Shown here one piece after another: positions 1-9,112 of a stretch of 64,000 bases of DNA (position 1 is its first letter; every line of letters starts with the position of its first letter). Origin of the DNA: Nocardioides panaciterrulae. GTDB taxonomy: Bacteria > Actinomycetota > Actinomycetes > Propionibacteriales > Nocardioidaceae. Below the pieces are notes generated by a model. The model did not search any database. It was not told the origin of the DNA and saw only the letters and a program-made list of their open reading frames with translations. A program made the translations under genes and the position numbers. Location: assembly GCF_013409645.1 (NCBI RefSeq), contig NZ_JACCBG010000001.1, positions 868,001-932,000 on the forward strand. Reading direction: 5' to 3'.

Positions 1-409
1 CGGTGGTCACCAGCGCGACGTTGGGGTGCTCGGGCCAGTGGGCGAGCATCTGTTGCAGCACGCGCGCGGTGGTCGACTTGCCCACGGCCACCGAGCCGGC
101 CAGGCCGATCACGAACGGGGTGCGCGGCGGGACCCGGCGGTGCAGGAAGTCCTCCTGCTGGCGGTGCAGCCGGCCCGCGGACTCGACGTACAGGCTGAGC
201 AGGCGGGAGAGCGGCAGGTAGACCTCCTCGACCTCCTCGAGGTCGAGCTGGTCGCCGAGGCCGCGCAGCCGCCGGACCTCGTCGGCGGTCAGCGGGCTCT
301 CGGTCTCCTGGGCGAGCGCCGCCCACGCCGAGCGGTCCAGCTCGATGTACGGCGAGGTCTCGCGGCCCAGGTCCTCGGAGCCGTGGTGGTGCCCACCGTT
401 GCCAGACAT
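1..409 (-). CDS. coaA: Type I pantothenate kinase, 5' part (runs off the window)
   Basis: Reads leftward from an ATG at 409-407; about 136 N-terminal codons are present and the 3' part is outside the window. It phosphorylates pantothenate, the first committed step of coenzyme A synthesis, in the cytoplasm. The conserved N-terminal [14 protein letters not shown] segment of prokaryotic type I PanK is followed near residue 105 by the P-loop [18 protein letters not shown], which is diagnostic. The family is about 310 residues, so roughly 175 are missing. It is divergent from glmS across a 102-bp gap. The N-terminal HHH stretch (residues 7-9) is unremarkable. Identification is firm; only completeness is unknown. 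Confidence 0.93.
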   Translation of the reverse strand, partial: MSGNGGHHHGSEDLGRETSPYIELDRSAWAALAQETESPLTADEVRRLRGLGDQLDLEEVEEVYLPLSRLLSLYVESAGRLHRQQEDFLHRRVPPRTPFVIGLAGSVAVGKSTTARVLQQMLAHWPEHPNVALVTT

Positions 410-498
410 GCGGGGGATTCTTGCACCCCGGCCGGGGCGGCGGTCGGGGCCCCGCGCCCGTCCGGAGGCGGCGGGCCCGGCGCCGGCGCCGGCTCTCG

Positions 499-504
499 TA
501 GAGT
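499..504 (+). promoter_or_regulatory. Putative -10 box for glmS (leaderless)
   Basis: TAGAGT fits the actinobacterial TANNNT -10 hexamer and lies 7 nt before the glmS ATG, with no Shine-Dalgarno sequence between. Transcription would start at or next to the start codon. The pattern recurs at other genes in the window. Confidence 0.5.
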
Positions 505-511
505 GGCGCCC

Positions 512-2356
512 ATGTGCGGAATCGTGGGCTACGTCGGCGAGAAGCAGGCGCGAGACGTCGTCATCGAGGGACTGCGCCGTCTGGAGTACCGCGGCTACGA
601 CTCCGCCGGGATCGCGCTGGTCGACGGCGGGACCATCTCCTGGGCCAAGCGGGCCGGCAAGCTGGCGAACCTCGAGAAGGCGATCGCCGACCGGCCGCTG
701 GCGGCGTCGACCACCGGCATCGGGCACACCCGCTGGGCCACCCACGGCGCCCCCAACGACGTCAACGCCCACCCGCACCTGGGCGCCCGCGGCCGGCTGG
801 CGCTGGTGCACAACGGCATCATCGAGAACTTCGTCGAGCTGCGCACCGAGCTGGAGGACGCCGGGCACGAGCTCGTCTCCGAGACCGACACCGAGGTCGC
901 CGCGCACCTGGTCGAGCGGGAGCTCGACGCCGGCGCCGACCTGACCACCGCGATGCAGCGGGTCTGCTCCCGCCTGGAGGGGGCGTTCACGCTGGTGGCG
1001 CTCGACGCCGCGGACCCGGCCCGGGTGGTGGCCGCGCGGCGGAACTCGCCGCTGGTGGTCGGCCTCGGCGAGGGCGAGAACTTCCTCGGCTCCGACGTGG
1101 CCGCGTTCATCGAGCACACCCGCGAGGCGATGGAGCTGGGCCAGGACCAGGTCGTCACGATCACCCGCGAGGGGGTCGGCGTGACCGGGTTCGACGGCCG
1201 CCCGGCCGAGGGCCGGCGCTACCACGTGGACTGGGACCTCTCGGCGGCCGAGAAGGACGGGCACGACTGGTTCATGCGCAAGGAGATCTTCGAGCAGCCG
1301 CGCGCGGTGGCGGACTCGCTGCTGGGCCGGCGTACCTCTGCGGGCCTGTTGCAGCTCGACGAGATGCGGCTCTCCGACGACGAGCTGCGCGAGACCGACA
1401 AGATCATCATCATCGCCTGCGGCACCTCGTTCTACGCGGGCATGGTGGCCAAGTACGCCATCGAGCACTGGACCCGGATCCCGGTCGAGGTCGAGCTGGC
1501 CTCGGAGTTCCGCTACCGCGACCCGATCCTGACCGCCTCCACGCTGGTCGTGGCGATCAGCCAGTCCGGCGAGACCGCCGACACCCTGCAGGCGATCCGG
1601 CACGCCCGGCTGCAGCGCTCGCGGGTGCTGGCGATCTGCAACACCAACGGCTCCACGATCCCGCGCGAGTCCGACGCGGTGATCTACACCCACGCCGGCC
1701 CGGAGATCGGCGTCGCCTCGACCAAGGGCTTCCTGACCCAGCTGGTGGCCTGCTACCTGCTGGCGCTCTACCTCGCGCAGGTCAAGGGCACCCGGTTCGG
1801 CGACGAGATCACCGAGGTCGTCGACCAGCTGGACTCGATCCCCGGGCACCTCCAGCAGGTGCTGGACGACGCCGAGAGCGTCTACGCGCTGGCCCGCGAG
1901 CACGTCGACTCGCGGTCCGTGCTGTTCCTGGGCCGGCACGCCGGCTACCCGGTCGCGCTGGAGGGCGCGCTCAAGCTCAAGGAGCTGGCCTACCTGCACG
2001 CCGAGGGGTTCGCGGCCGGCGAGCTCAAGCACGGCCCGATCGCGCTGGTGGAGGAGGGGCTGCCGGTGCTCTGCGTGGTGCCCCCGCGGGGCCGGGACCA
2101 GCTGCACGCCAAGATGCTCAGCGGGATCCAGGAGGTGCGAGCCCGCGGCGCCCGCACGATCTGCCTGGCCGAGCACGGCGACGACACGATCGCGCCGTAC
2201 GCCGACGTGCTGGTGCGGCTCCCGCAGGTGCCGGTGCTGCTGCAGCCGCTGGTCGCCGTCGTGCCGCTGCAGCTGTTCGCGTGCGAGCTGGCCACGGCGC
2301 TCGGCCACGACGTGGACCAGCCGCGGAACCTCGCCAAGTCCGTCACGGTCGAGTAG
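512..2356 (+). CDS. glmS: Glutamine--fructose-6-phosphate aminotransferase (isomerizing)
   Basis: 614 residues, the usual GlmS length. It converts fructose-6-phosphate and glutamine to glucosamine-6-phosphate, feeding UDP-GlcNAc and peptidoglycan. The start is fixed by MCGIVGYVG: after Met removal Cys1 is the class II glutaminase nucleophile. [21 protein letters not shown] and HNGIIENF follow in the glutaminase domain (about 1-230). Two SIS sugar-isomerase domains follow (about 285-425 and 455-600) with the ACGTSFYA and [10 protein letters not shown] motifs, ending in the conserved [13 protein letters not shown]. An open frame extends upstream but would precede Cys1 with unrelated residues. 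acpS follows after 3 bp. A TANNNT box 7 nt upstream suggests leaderless transcription. Confidence 0.98.
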   Translation: MCGIVGYVGEKQARDVVIEGLRRLEYRGYDSAGIALVDGGTISWAKRAGKLANLEKAIADRPLAASTTGIGHTRWATHGAPNDVNAHPHLGARGRLALVHNGIIENFVELRTELEDAGHELVSETDTEVAAHLVERELDAGADLTTAMQRVCSRLEGAFTLVALDAADPARVVAARRNSPLVVGLGEGENFLGSDVAAFIEHTREAMELGQDQVVTITREGVGVTGFDGRPAEGRRYHVDWDLSAAEKDGHDWFMRKEIFEQPRAVADSLLGRRTSAGLLQLDEMRLSDDELRETDKIIIIACGTSFYAGMVAKYAIEHWTRIPVEVELASEFRYRDPILTASTLVVAISQSGETADTLQAIRHARLQRSRVLAICNTNGSTIPRESDAVIYTHAGPEIGVASTKGFLTQLVACYLLALYLAQVKGTRFGDEITEVVDQLDSIPGHLQQVLDDAESVYALAREHVDSRSVLFLGRHAGYPVALEGALKLKELAYLHAEGFAAGELKHGPIALVEEGLPVLCVVPPRGRDQLHAKMLSGIQEVRARGARTICLAEHGDDTIAPYADVLVRLPQVPVLLQPLVAVVPLQLFACELATALGHDVDQPRNLAKSVTVE

Positions 2357-2359
2357 AAG

Positions 2360-2713
2360 GTGGCCGTGCTCGGCGTCGGCATCGACGTCTGCGACATCGC
2401 CCGGTTCGAGGCGTCGCTGTCCCGCACCCCGGGTCTGCTGGAACGACTGTTCACCCCGCACGAGCGGGACCGGCCGCCGGCGTCCCTGGCCGCCCGGTTC
2501 GCCGCGAAGGAGGCGCTCGCCAAGGCCCTCGGCGCCCCGGTCGGCATGGCCTGGCACGACGCGGAGGTGGTTACGGAGGACTCCGGCCGGCCCCGCTTCG
2601 ACCTGCGCGGCACCGTCCGCGCGCGCGCCGACCAGCTCGGCGTGGCCTCGGTCCACCTCTCGCTCTCCCACGACGCGGGCATCGCCTCCGCCGTCGTCGT
2701 CCTCGAGTCCTAG
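2360..2713 (+). CDS. acpS: Holo-[acyl-carrier-protein] synthase
   Basis: 117 residues from a GTG three bases after the glmS stop. AcpS transfers 4'-phosphopantetheine from CoA to a serine of acyl carrier protein. The N-terminal [11 protein letters not shown] carries the Mg-binding Asp, [12 protein letters not shown] is the second signature, and [11 protein letters not shown] is the C-terminal conserved block. Length is typical of group I AcpS. Another in-frame GTG at 2366 would drop two residues and cannot be excluded. Tight spacing implies cotranscription and translational coupling with glmS. A CoA-using enzyme two genes from coaA is a sensible neighbourhood. Confidence 0.95.
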   Translation: MAVLGVGIDVCDIARFEASLSRTPGLLERLFTPHERDRPPASLAARFAAKEALAKALGAPVGMAWHDAEVVTEDSGRPRFDLRGTVRARADQLGVASVHLSLSHDAGIASAVVVLES

Positions 2714-2775
2714 CTCCTCGGCTCCTGGCGCCTCGGTCCTGGCGCCGGGGCGCGTGCGGGGGCGCACCACCCGGT

Positions 2776-2781
2776 TAGGTT
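2776..2781 (+). promoter_or_regulatory. Putative -10 box for nnrD (leaderless)
   Basis: TAGGTT (TANNNT) followed by exactly 6 nt and the ATG at 2788, with no ribosome-binding site between. It implies a separate promoter for nnrD and a leaderless transcript. Confidence 0.5.
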
Positions 2782-2787
2782 GGCGGC

Positions 2788-4200
2788 ATGAGGAGCGCGC
2801 ACACGGTGGAGCAGGTGCGGGAGGCCGAGGCGGCGCTGATGGCCCGGCTGCCCGAGGGGGCGCTGATGCAGCGGGCCGCCGCCGGGCTGGCGTACGCCGT
2901 GCTCGACCTGCTCGGCTCGGCGTACGGCCGACGGGTGCTGCTGCTGGTCGGCTCCGGCGACAACGGCGGCGACGCGTTGTACGCCGGGGCGGTGCTCGCC
3001 CGCCGCGGCTGCCGGGTCGAGGCGTGGCTGCTCGCGGACCGCGCCCACGAGGGCGGCGTCGCCGCGCTGCGGGCCGCCGGCGGCCGCGTCGCGCGGTTCA
3101 GCGGGCCCCCGGGCGCCCCCGCCACCACCCGCGCCGAGGCACCCGAGGTGGTCGTGGACGGGATCGTCGGCATCGGCGGCCGCGGCGGCCTGCGCGAGGA
3201 GGCGGTGGCGGCGCTGCGGGCGGTCGCGGGCGTTCCCATCGTCGCGGTCGACACGCCCTCCGGCGTCGAGGTCGACACCGGCGAGCTGGCCGGCGAGCAC
3301 GTCCGCGCGGCGCTGACCGTCACCTTCGGCACCCACAAGGTCGCCCACCTCGTCGACCCGGCCGCCGCGGCCTGCGGCGCGGTGCAGCTGGTCGACCTCG
3401 GCCTCGACCTGCCGCCCGCCGCGGTCGAGGCGCTGCAGCCCGGCGACGTCGCGCGGCTGGTGCCGCGACCGGCGCCGCACGCGCAGAAGTACACCCGCGG
3501 GGTGGTCGGCGTCCGCTGCGGCTCGGCCGAGTACCCCGGGGCGGGGCTGCTCAGCGTGGCCGGGGCGGCGACCGGCCTGTGCGGGATGGTGCGGTACGTC
3601 GGGGACCGGGAGGTGGCCGACCGGGTGCGCGAGGCGCACCCCGAGGTGGTCGGCGCGGGCCGGGTCCAGGCCTGGGTCGTGGGCTCCGGCGGCGGCGACG
3701 ACGCCGGCCGGTCGCTGGCCGACGCGGCCGAGGACGGCGTACCGCTCGTCGTCGACGCCGACGCCCTCGCCCACGTGCGTGGTCCGCTCGAGGTGCCGGC
3801 CGTGCTCACCCCGCACGCCGGCGAGCTGGCGGCCATGCTCGGGGTGGACCGGGCCGGGGTCGAGGCGCGCCCGCTGCACCATGCCCGGCTGGCGGCGGAC
3901 CGGTTCGAGGCCGTGGTCCTGCTCAAGGGCCGGCACACCCTGGTCGCGTCCCCCGAGGGTCCCGTGCGCGTCACCACGACCGGCGTGCCCTGGCTGGCGA
4001 CCGCCGGCGCCGGGGACGTGCTCGGCGGCCTCGTCGGCGCGCTGCTCGCCGCCGGCCTCGAGGCGTACGACGCGGCCTCGGTCGGCTCGTGGCTGCACGG
4101 GGCGGCGGCCACGCTCGCCTCGGCCGGCGGGCCGATCGTCGCGGGCGAGGTGGCCGGCGCCGTGCCGGCCGTGGTCAGGGGACTGCCGTCCCGCGGATGA
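2788..4200 (+). CDS. nnrD: Bifunctional NAD(P)H-hydrate epimerase / ADP-dependent dehydratase
   Basis: 470 residues. It repairs damaged NAD(P)H: the N-terminal YjeF domain epimerises R- and S-NAD(P)HX and the C-terminal ribokinase-like domain dehydrates the S form using ADP. N-terminal domain about 1-215, with [15 protein letters not shown] near residues 52-66 as the dinucleotide-binding block and [12 protein letters not shown] as the second. C-terminal domain about 225-470, with [21 protein letters not shown] and the nucleotide-site signature [16 protein letters not shown] near residue 410. The start is supported by alignment of [13 protein letters not shown] to the family N-terminus. It is 74 bp after acpS with its own putative promoter, and alr follows in the same direction. 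Confidence 0.95.
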   Translation: MRSAHTVEQVREAEAALMARLPEGALMQRAAAGLAYAVLDLLGSAYGRRVLLLVGSGDNGGDALYAGAVLARRGCRVEAWLLADRAHEGGVAALRAAGGRVARFSGPPGAPATTRAEAPEVVVDGIVGIGGRGGLREEAVAALRAVAGVPIVAVDTPSGVEVDTGELAGEHVRAALTVTFGTHKVAHLVDPAAAACGAVQLVDLGLDLPPAAVEALQPGDVARLVPRPAPHAQKYTRGVVGVRCGSAEYPGAGLLSVAGAATGLCGMVRYVGDREVADRVREAHPEVVGAGRVQAWVVGSGGGDDAGRSLADAAEDGVPLVVDADALAHVRGPLEVPAVLTPHAGELAAMLGVDRAGVEARPLHHARLAADRFEAVVLLKGRHTLVASPEGPVRVTTTGVPWLATAGAGDVLGGLVGALLAAGLEAYDAASVGSWLHGAAATLASAGGPIVAGEVAGAVPAVVRGLPSRG

Positions 4201-4245
4201 CGGGGCGGCGACCGGGGCCGGCCCGGTGATGGGAGAATCGCGCCC

Positions 4246-5412
4246 ATGAGCCCCGCCGCCCGCGCCGAGATCGTGGTCGACGTGGCGGCGATCCGGCACA
4301 ACGTCGCGGCGCTGCGCCGGGCGGTCTCGGCCGAGCGGCCGGTGCAGATGATGACGGTCGTGAAGGCCGACGGCTACGGCCACGGGATGGTCGAGTCGGC
4401 GCGCGCGGCGCGGGCGGCGGGCGCGGACTGGCTCGGTGTCGCCACCCTCGACGAGGCGATGGTGCTGCGTGCGGCCGGCGACCCGGGCCGGGTGCTGTGC
4501 TGGCTGACCGTGCCCGGCGAGGACTACCGGCCCGCGGTGGAGGCCGACGTCGACCTCACCGCCTACACCGAGACCGGGCTGGCCGAGATCGCCGCGGCCG
4601 CCCGGGCCGTCGGCCGGGTGGCGCGGGTCCAGCTCAAGGTGGACACCGGCCTGTCCCGGGGCGGCGCCACGCTCGAGGACTGGCCGGCGCTGGTCGCGGC
4701 CGCCCGGCGGTGCGAGCAGCACGGTGACGTCGTCGTGACCGGCCTCTGGTCGCACTTCGCGTGCAGCGACGAGCCGGGCCATCGCGCCAACGAGGCGCAG
4801 GAGCGCGCGTTCCGCGACGCCCTGCAGGTCGCCGAGGCGGCCGGCCTGCGGCCCGAGGTGCGCCACCTGGCCAACTCGGCGGGCGCGCTGCTGCGCCCCT
4901 CGGCCCGCTTCGACCTGGTCCGTTGCGGGCTGGCGTCGTACGGCCTGGATCCCGCGCCCGGCCACACCGCCCACCTCTGGCCCGACCTCGGCCTGGTGCC
5001 CGCCATGACCGTCCGCGCCCGGCTGGCGCTGGTCAAGCCCGTCGCGGCCGGCGCCGGCGTCTCCTACGGCCACACCTGGACCGCCCCGACCGCGACCACG
5101 CTCGGGCTGGTCCCGGTCGGCTACGGCGACGGCGTCCCCCGGCACGCCTCCAACGCCGCCGAGGCCTGGGTCGACGGGAAGCGCCGGCCGGTGCGCGGCC
5201 GGATCTGCATGGACCAGTTCGTCGTCGACCTGGGCGGGGACGACGCCCGGGCGGGGGACGAGGTGCTGCTGTTCGGCCCCGGCACCGGGGGGGAGCCCAC
5301 CGCCCAGGACTGGGCCGCCGCCTGCGGCACCATCTCCTACGAGATCGTCACCCGGATCGGCGGCCGGATGGCCCGCCGCCACGTCGACCGTGACCAACGA
5401 ATCGAGGCATGA
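4246..5412 (+). CDS. alr: Alanine racemase (PLP-dependent)
   Basis: 388 residues. It interconverts L- and D-alanine, supplying D-Ala for peptidoglycan. Lys40 in VVKADGYGHG is the PLP Schiff-base lysine. The second catalytic base is the Tyr near residue 274 in GVSYGHTW. LWSHFACSDEP and RICMDQFVVDL are further family signatures. The N-terminal TIM barrel and C-terminal beta domain are both complete. Its stop overlaps the next start by 4 nt (ATGA), implying coupling to the hydrolase. Alr next to tsaE/tsaB is a conserved actinobacterial arrangement. Confidence 0.97.
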   Translation: MSPAARAEIVVDVAAIRHNVAALRRAVSAERPVQMMTVVKADGYGHGMVESARAARAAGADWLGVATLDEAMVLRAAGDPGRVLCWLTVPGEDYRPAVEADVDLTAYTETGLAEIAAAARAVGRVARVQLKVDTGLSRGGATLEDWPALVAAARRCEQHGDVVVTGLWSHFACSDEPGHRANEAQERAFRDALQVAEAAGLRPEVRHLANSAGALLRPSARFDLVRCGLASYGLDPAPGHTAHLWPDLGLVPAMTVRARLALVKPVAAGAGVSYGHTWTAPTATTLGLVPVGYGDGVPRHASNAAEAWVDGKRRPVRGRICMDQFVVDLGGDDARAGDEVLLFGPGTGGEPTAQDWAAACGTISYEIVTRIGGRMARRHVDRDQRIEA

Positions 5413-6512
5413 GCATGCGTCGCAGGATCCTCGGCCTGGCCGCGGGTGCGGCCGGGCTGGCGGCGGCCGGCACCGCCGTCGAGGTCGCGCGCCGGCGCCG
5501 CCGGATCGTCGCGCGACGAGGCGCGGGGGACCGGGTCGCGTTCGGCTCGCTGCGCTCCCGCCCGGTCACGGTCGTCGCCGACGACGGCGTACCCCTGCAC
5601 GTCGAGGTCGACGAGGTCGACGCGGCCGAGGCGGCCGAGGCGGCCGACGGCTCCGGCTCCGACGAGGGGGGCGGGCACCCGCTCCTGACCGTGGTCTTCT
5701 GCCACGGCTACGCGCTGAACCTGGACTGCTGGCACTTCCAGCGCGCCGCCTACCGCGGGCTGGTCCGCGCCGTCTACTACGACCAGCGCAGCCACGGCCG
5801 CTCCGGCCGGTCCACGCTCGGCCACGCCACCATCGACCAGCTCGGTCGCGACCTCAAGCGCATCCTCGACGAGGTCGTGCCCGAGGGGCCGGTGGTGCTC
5901 GTCGGGCACTCGATGGGCGGGATGAGCATCGTGGCGCTCGCCGAGGAGTTCCCCGGACTGTTCGGCGACCGGGTCGCCGGCGCCGCGCTGATCTCCACCA
6001 CCGCCGGCGGCCTCGACCCCAGCCGGGTGCTGCTGCCGGTGCTGCCGATGGCGGTCGGCAGCGCGCTGACCCACAGGGCGGTCGCGATCCTCGCTCGCGG
6101 TCACCGCAGCGTCGACCGGCTGCGGCGGCTGGGCCGGGGCGTGGCGATGGTGGCCACCGACGTGTGGGCCTTCGGGGACGCGGTGCCGGCGTCGTACGTC
6201 GACTGCGTGGACCAGATGCTCTCCCACACACCGTTCGAGGTGGTGGCGGAGTTCTTCCCGTCCTTCCGCACGCTCGACAAGTTCCACGCGGTGGCCGCCC
6301 TCGCCCACGTGCCCACCGCGATCATCTGCGGCACCGCCGACCGGCTCACCTCGGTCGGTCACAGCCGCAAGCTGCACGCCCACATCCCCGGATCCACGCT
6401 GCTGGAGTGCGAGAAGGCCGGACACATGGTGATCCTCGAACGACACGACCAGGTCAACGCAGAGCTCGACCAGCTGCTGGCCGCGGCGGCCGAGGTGGTG
6501 GACCGCAAGTGA
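5409..6512 (+). CDS. Alpha/beta hydrolase with N-terminal membrane anchor
   Basis: 367 residues. An N-terminal hydrophobic stretch (about 6-25) followed by ARRRRR looks like a signal anchor with a positive flank, so membrane attachment is likely. The hydrolase fold follows: VVFCHGYALNLDCW carries the oxyanion HG motif, YYDQRSHGRS is a typical strand, and GHSMGGMS holds the nucleophile serine near residue 168. The catalytic acid is probably in IICGTADRLTS and the histidine in EKAGHMVILERHD. The substrate is unknown. Alr-hydrolase-TsaE order is conserved in actinobacteria, so a cell-envelope or lipid role is possible but unproven. It overlaps alr by 4 nt and the next gene by 4 nt. Confidence 0.88.
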   Translation: MSMRRRILGLAAGAAGLAAAGTAVEVARRRRRIVARRGAGDRVAFGSLRSRPVTVVADDGVPLHVEVDEVDAAEAAEAADGSGSDEGGGHPLLTVVFCHGYALNLDCWHFQRAAYRGLVRAVYYDQRSHGRSGRSTLGHATIDQLGRDLKRILDEVVPEGPVVLVGHSMGGMSIVALAEEFPGLFGDRVAGAALISTTAGGLDPSRVLLPVLPMAVGSALTHRAVAILARGHRSVDRLRRLGRGVAMVATDVWAFGDAVPASYVDCVDQMLSHTPFEVVAEFFPSFRTLDKFHAVAALAHVPTAIICGTADRLTSVGHSRKLHAHIPGSTLLECEKAGHMVILERHDQVNAELDQLLAAAAEVVDRK

Positions 6513-7945
6513 GCCTGGAGATCCGTCAGGTGGGACCGGGTGAGGCCGAGGCGGTCCGCGCGGTGGTGCTGCCCGCCTTCGAGGCGCGCCAGCGGCTGGA
6601 CCCGCCCGCGGCAGCGCTCAGCGAGAGCCTCACCGAGCTGGCGGCGATGCTGGCCAACGGCGCCGGCGGCCTGGTGGCCCGGTTCGAGGGCCAGGACGTC
6701 GGGGCGCTCGTGCTCGACCCGGTGGGCAGCACGATGTACCTGCGGCGGTTCGGTGTGCTGCCCACCGCTCAGGGCCACGGGATCGCCAAGGCGCTGATCG
6801 ACGCCGCCGTCGACGCCTCCCACGGCTTCGACGACCTCACCGTGGTGGCCCGCGAGGAGCTCCCGAAGACGATCCGCTTCTGGGAGCGCCAGGGCTTCCG
6901 GGAGATCCGGCGCTTCTCGCCGAACGTCGAGCTGCGGCGACCGCTGCGCACCTTCCTCTTCGACGCCCCCGACGCCGCGACCATGCGCGAGATCGGCGAG
7001 GCGCTCGCCGGCCAGCTGGTCGCCGGCGACCTGCTCGTGCTCAGCGGCGAGCTCGGTGCCGGCAAGACCACGTTCACGCAGGGCATCGGTGCGGGCCTGC
7101 AGGTGCGCGGCGACATCACCTCGCCGACGTTCGTGATCGCCCGGGAGCACCCGTCCCTGGTGGGCGGGCCCGCGCTGGTGCACGTCGACGCCTACCGGCT
7201 CGGCGGGATCGAGGAGCTCGACGACCTCGACCTCGACACCTCCCTCGACGACTGCGTGACCGTGGTGGAGTGGGGCGAGGGCGTCGCCGAGGGGCTCGCG
7301 GAGTCGCGGCTGGAGGTGCGGATCATCCGCGCGCTGGCCGACGAGGAGCCCGACTCCGAGCTCGACCCGCGCCGGGTGCTGATGACCCCGATCGGGCCCC
7401 GCTGGTACGAGATGGAGGAGCTGTCCCTGCAGCGCGCGCCGCTGGCCGAGAAGCTCAACGAGAACCTGCTGCTGGACTTCCGGCGCTGCGAGGAGGACGA
7501 CCTCGCCGACCTCGACCCGTCGCTGCCGCTGCCGCTGGCGCTGCTGGCGGCCGAGCACGAGGGCGGCGTGGTGATGGTCCACCACGCCTGGCGCGACGAG
7601 TGGGAGCTGCCCGGCGGCCGGATCGGAGACGACGAGACCGCGCGGGAGGCCGCGATCCGCGAGTTCCGCGAGGAGACGGGGGTCGAGCCGGGCGCGGTCG
7701 AGTTCGTCGGCGTGGGCACGGTGCAGGTGGGCCACGAGCGGCGCATCGAGCTGGTCGCGGTCTACCGCGCCGCGCTGGGCGGCCCGGTCGAGTTCGCCCC
7801 GGGCGAGGAGTTCGACGGGGTCCGCGCCTGGCACGCCGACACCGGGCTGCCCGGGCTGCCCGGGCTGTCGGCCATCGACGCCCATCTCGCGGTGCTCGCG
7901 GTCGAGCCGCTCCCCGACGAGGAACGGGTCGCGGCGGCCGAGTAG
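6509..7945 (+). CDS. tsaE: GNAT acetyltransferase-TsaE-Nudix hydrolase triple fusion
   Basis: 478 residues in one uninterrupted frame from GTG 6509, overlapping the hydrolase stop by 4 nt. Residues 1 to about 148 are a GNAT domain, with LRRFGVLPTAQGHGIAKALI as acetyl-CoA loop and FWERQGF near its end. Residues about 150-295 are TsaE, the ATPase of t6A37 tRNA modification: Walker A GELGAGKTT near 179-188, then TSPTFVIARE and VHVDAYRL, and a TsaE-like end at RRVLMTPIGPRW. Residues about 320-470 are a Nudix hydrolase with a perfect box (GX5EX7REUXEEXGU) starting near residue 369. Mycobacterial TsaE is a single domain of about 168 residues. An in-frame ATG at 7382 could allow a separate Nudix product, but no stop or ribosome-binding site separates the domains. 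The tsaE role is secure; GNAT and Nudix substrates are unknown. Confidence 0.9.
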   Translation: MSLEIRQVGPGEAEAVRAVVLPAFEARQRLDPPAAALSESLTELAAMLANGAGGLVARFEGQDVGALVLDPVGSTMYLRRFGVLPTAQGHGIAKALIDAAVDASHGFDDLTVVAREELPKTIRFWERQGFREIRRFSPNVELRRPLRTFLFDAPDAATMREIGEALAGQLVAGDLLVLSGELGAGKTTFTQGIGAGLQVRGDITSPTFVIAREHPSLVGGPALVHVDAYRLGGIEELDDLDLDTSLDDCVTVVEWGEGVAEGLAESRLEVRIIRALADEEPDSELDPRRVLMTPIGPRWYEMEELSLQRAPLAEKLNENLLLDFRRCEEDDLADLDPSLPLPLALLAAEHEGGVVMVHHAWRDEWELPGGRIGDDETAREAAIREFREETGVEPGAVEFVGVGTVQVGHERRIELVAVYRAALGGPVEFAPGEEFDGVRAWHADTGLPGLPGLSAIDAHLAVLAVEPLPDEERVAAAE

Positions 7946-7956
7946 CCACCGGGCAG

Positions 7957-7962
7957 TAGCCT
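7957..7962 (+). promoter_or_regulatory. Putative -10 box for tsaB (leaderless)
   Basis: TAGCCT matches TANNNT and lies 6 nt before the GTG of tsaB at 7969. It lies in the 23-bp gap after the fusion gene and would give a leaderless internal transcript. Confidence 0.45.
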
Positions 7963-7968
7963 CGACCC

Positions 7969-8607
7969 GTGCTGCTCGCCTTCGACACCGCCACGCCGTA
8001 CGTCTCGGTCGCCCTGCACGACGGTGAGGACGTCGTGGCGGAGCTGACCGCCGAGCGCCCGATGAAGCACGGCGAGCAGCTCGCCCCGCTGATCGACGCG
8101 GCGATGGATCGGGCCGGGATCGTCCGGCAGGACCTGACCGCGATCGCCGTGGGCGTGGGGCCCGGTCCGTTCACCGGGCTGCGCGTCGGGCTGGTGACCG
8201 CGCGGACGCTGGCGTTCGTGCTGGAGATCCCCGTCTACGGCGTGTGCTCGCTCGACGTGCTCGCGGTCGAGGCCGTCGACACCGGCGCGGTGGACCGCGA
8301 GTTCGTGGTCGCCACCGACGCCCGGCGCAAGGAGGTCTACCTCGCGTCGTACGACGCCGACGGGGTCCGCCTCGACGGACCCGTGGTCGACCGGCCGGCG
8401 GTCGTGGCGACCGACGCCCCGGTCGTGGGCGAGGGCGCGGTGCTCTACCCCGAGGCGTTCCCGCACGCGGTCGGCCCGGTCCGGCCGGGCGCCGGCTGGC
8501 TGGCCCGGGTGGTCACCGACGAGCGGGCCGAGCTCCGCGACCCCGAGCCGCTCTACCTGCGCCGTCCGGACGCGGTCGCGCCGGGCGCCCGCAAGCTCGT
8601 CTCCTAA
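7969..8607 (+). CDS. tsaB: tRNA t6A37 modification protein TsaB (YeaZ)
   Basis: 212 residues from GTG. TsaB is the ASKHA-fold partner of TsaD and TsaE in the complex that transfers threonylcarbamoyl to A37 of ANN-decoding tRNAs. The N-terminal LLAFDTATPYVSVAL and the GVGPGPFTGLRVGL motif are family hallmarks. KHGEQLAPLID and TDARRKEVYLASY match further conserved blocks. Length is normal. It sits directly downstream of tsaE and 19 bp before rimI, with tsaD just beyond. Confidence 0.95.
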   Translation: MLLAFDTATPYVSVALHDGEDVVAELTAERPMKHGEQLAPLIDAAMDRAGIVRQDLTAIAVGVGPGPFTGLRVGLVTARTLAFVLEIPVYGVCSLDVLAVEAVDTGAVDREFVVATDARRKEVYLASYDADGVRLDGPVVDRPAVVATDAPVVGEGAVLYPEAFPHAVGPVRPGAGWLARVVTDERAELRDPEPLYLRRPDAVAPGARKLVS

Positions 8608-8626
8608 CCGCCGCCGAGACCCCGCC

Positions 8627-9112
8627 ATGACCCCCGGCACGGCCCCCGGCACCGCCCGCGTCCGCGACGCCGCGCCCGCTGACGCCGCCGCCGTCGCCGG
8701 CCTCGAGCAGCGCAACCTCGGCATCGACGCCTGGTCCGAGGGGCTGGTGGCCGAGGCGGTGGCGAACCGGCTGCCCACCCTGCGGGTGCTGGTCGCGGAG
8801 GCCGAGGAGCAGGTGGTCGGCTTCGCGGTCGCCAGCATCGTGGCCGGCACCGCCGAGCTGCAGCGGATCGCGGTCGACCGCGCCCACCGGCGATCCGGCC
8901 TGGCCGGGGCGCTGCTCGCCCGCGTGCGCGAGCTCGCCGTGGACGGAGGCGCCGACCGGCTGCTGCTGGAGGTGCGCGAGGACAACGCCGGCGCGATCGC
9001 GTTCTACGAGACGCAGGGCTTCGGCGAGGTGGGCCGGCGCCGGCGCTACTACAAGGACGGCGCCACCGCGGTCGTCCTAGCCCTGGGGCTGCCCCGCACC
9101 GAGCTGGCCTGA
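8627..9112 (+). CDS. rimI: Ribosomal-protein-S18-alanine N-acetyltransferase RimI
   Basis: 161 residues, a GNAT enzyme that acetylates the N-terminus of ribosomal protein S18. LQRIAVDRAHRRSGLAGALLA carries the acetyl-CoA pyrophosphate loop near residues 85-104. LLEVREDNAGAIAFYETQGF is the RimI-typical C-terminal signature, followed by RRRYYKDG. Location between tsaB and tsaD is the standard actinobacterial context. Its last 36 nt overlap the 3' end of the converging GNAT gene on the other strand. Substrate assignment rests on family and context. Confidence 0.9.
   Translation: MTPGTAPGTARVRDAAPADAAAVAGLEQRNLGIDAWSEGLVAEAVANRLPTLRVLVAEAEEQVVGFAVASIVAGTAELQRIAVDRAHRRSGLAGALLARVRELAVDGGADRLLLEVREDNAGAIAFYETQGFGEVGRRRRYYKDGATAVVLALGLPRTELA

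Noticed and set aside
26..511. Upstream extension of the glmS frame by about 162 codons
   Set aside because: GlmS needs Cys directly after the initiator Met (MCGIVGY), and the upstream sequence is the antisense of coaA.
7382..7945. Separate Nudix gene starting at ATG 7382
   Set aside because: The frame is open from the TsaE domain and no ribosome-binding site or TANNNT box precedes the ATG, so a fusion is simpler. It is kept as an alternative in the entry.
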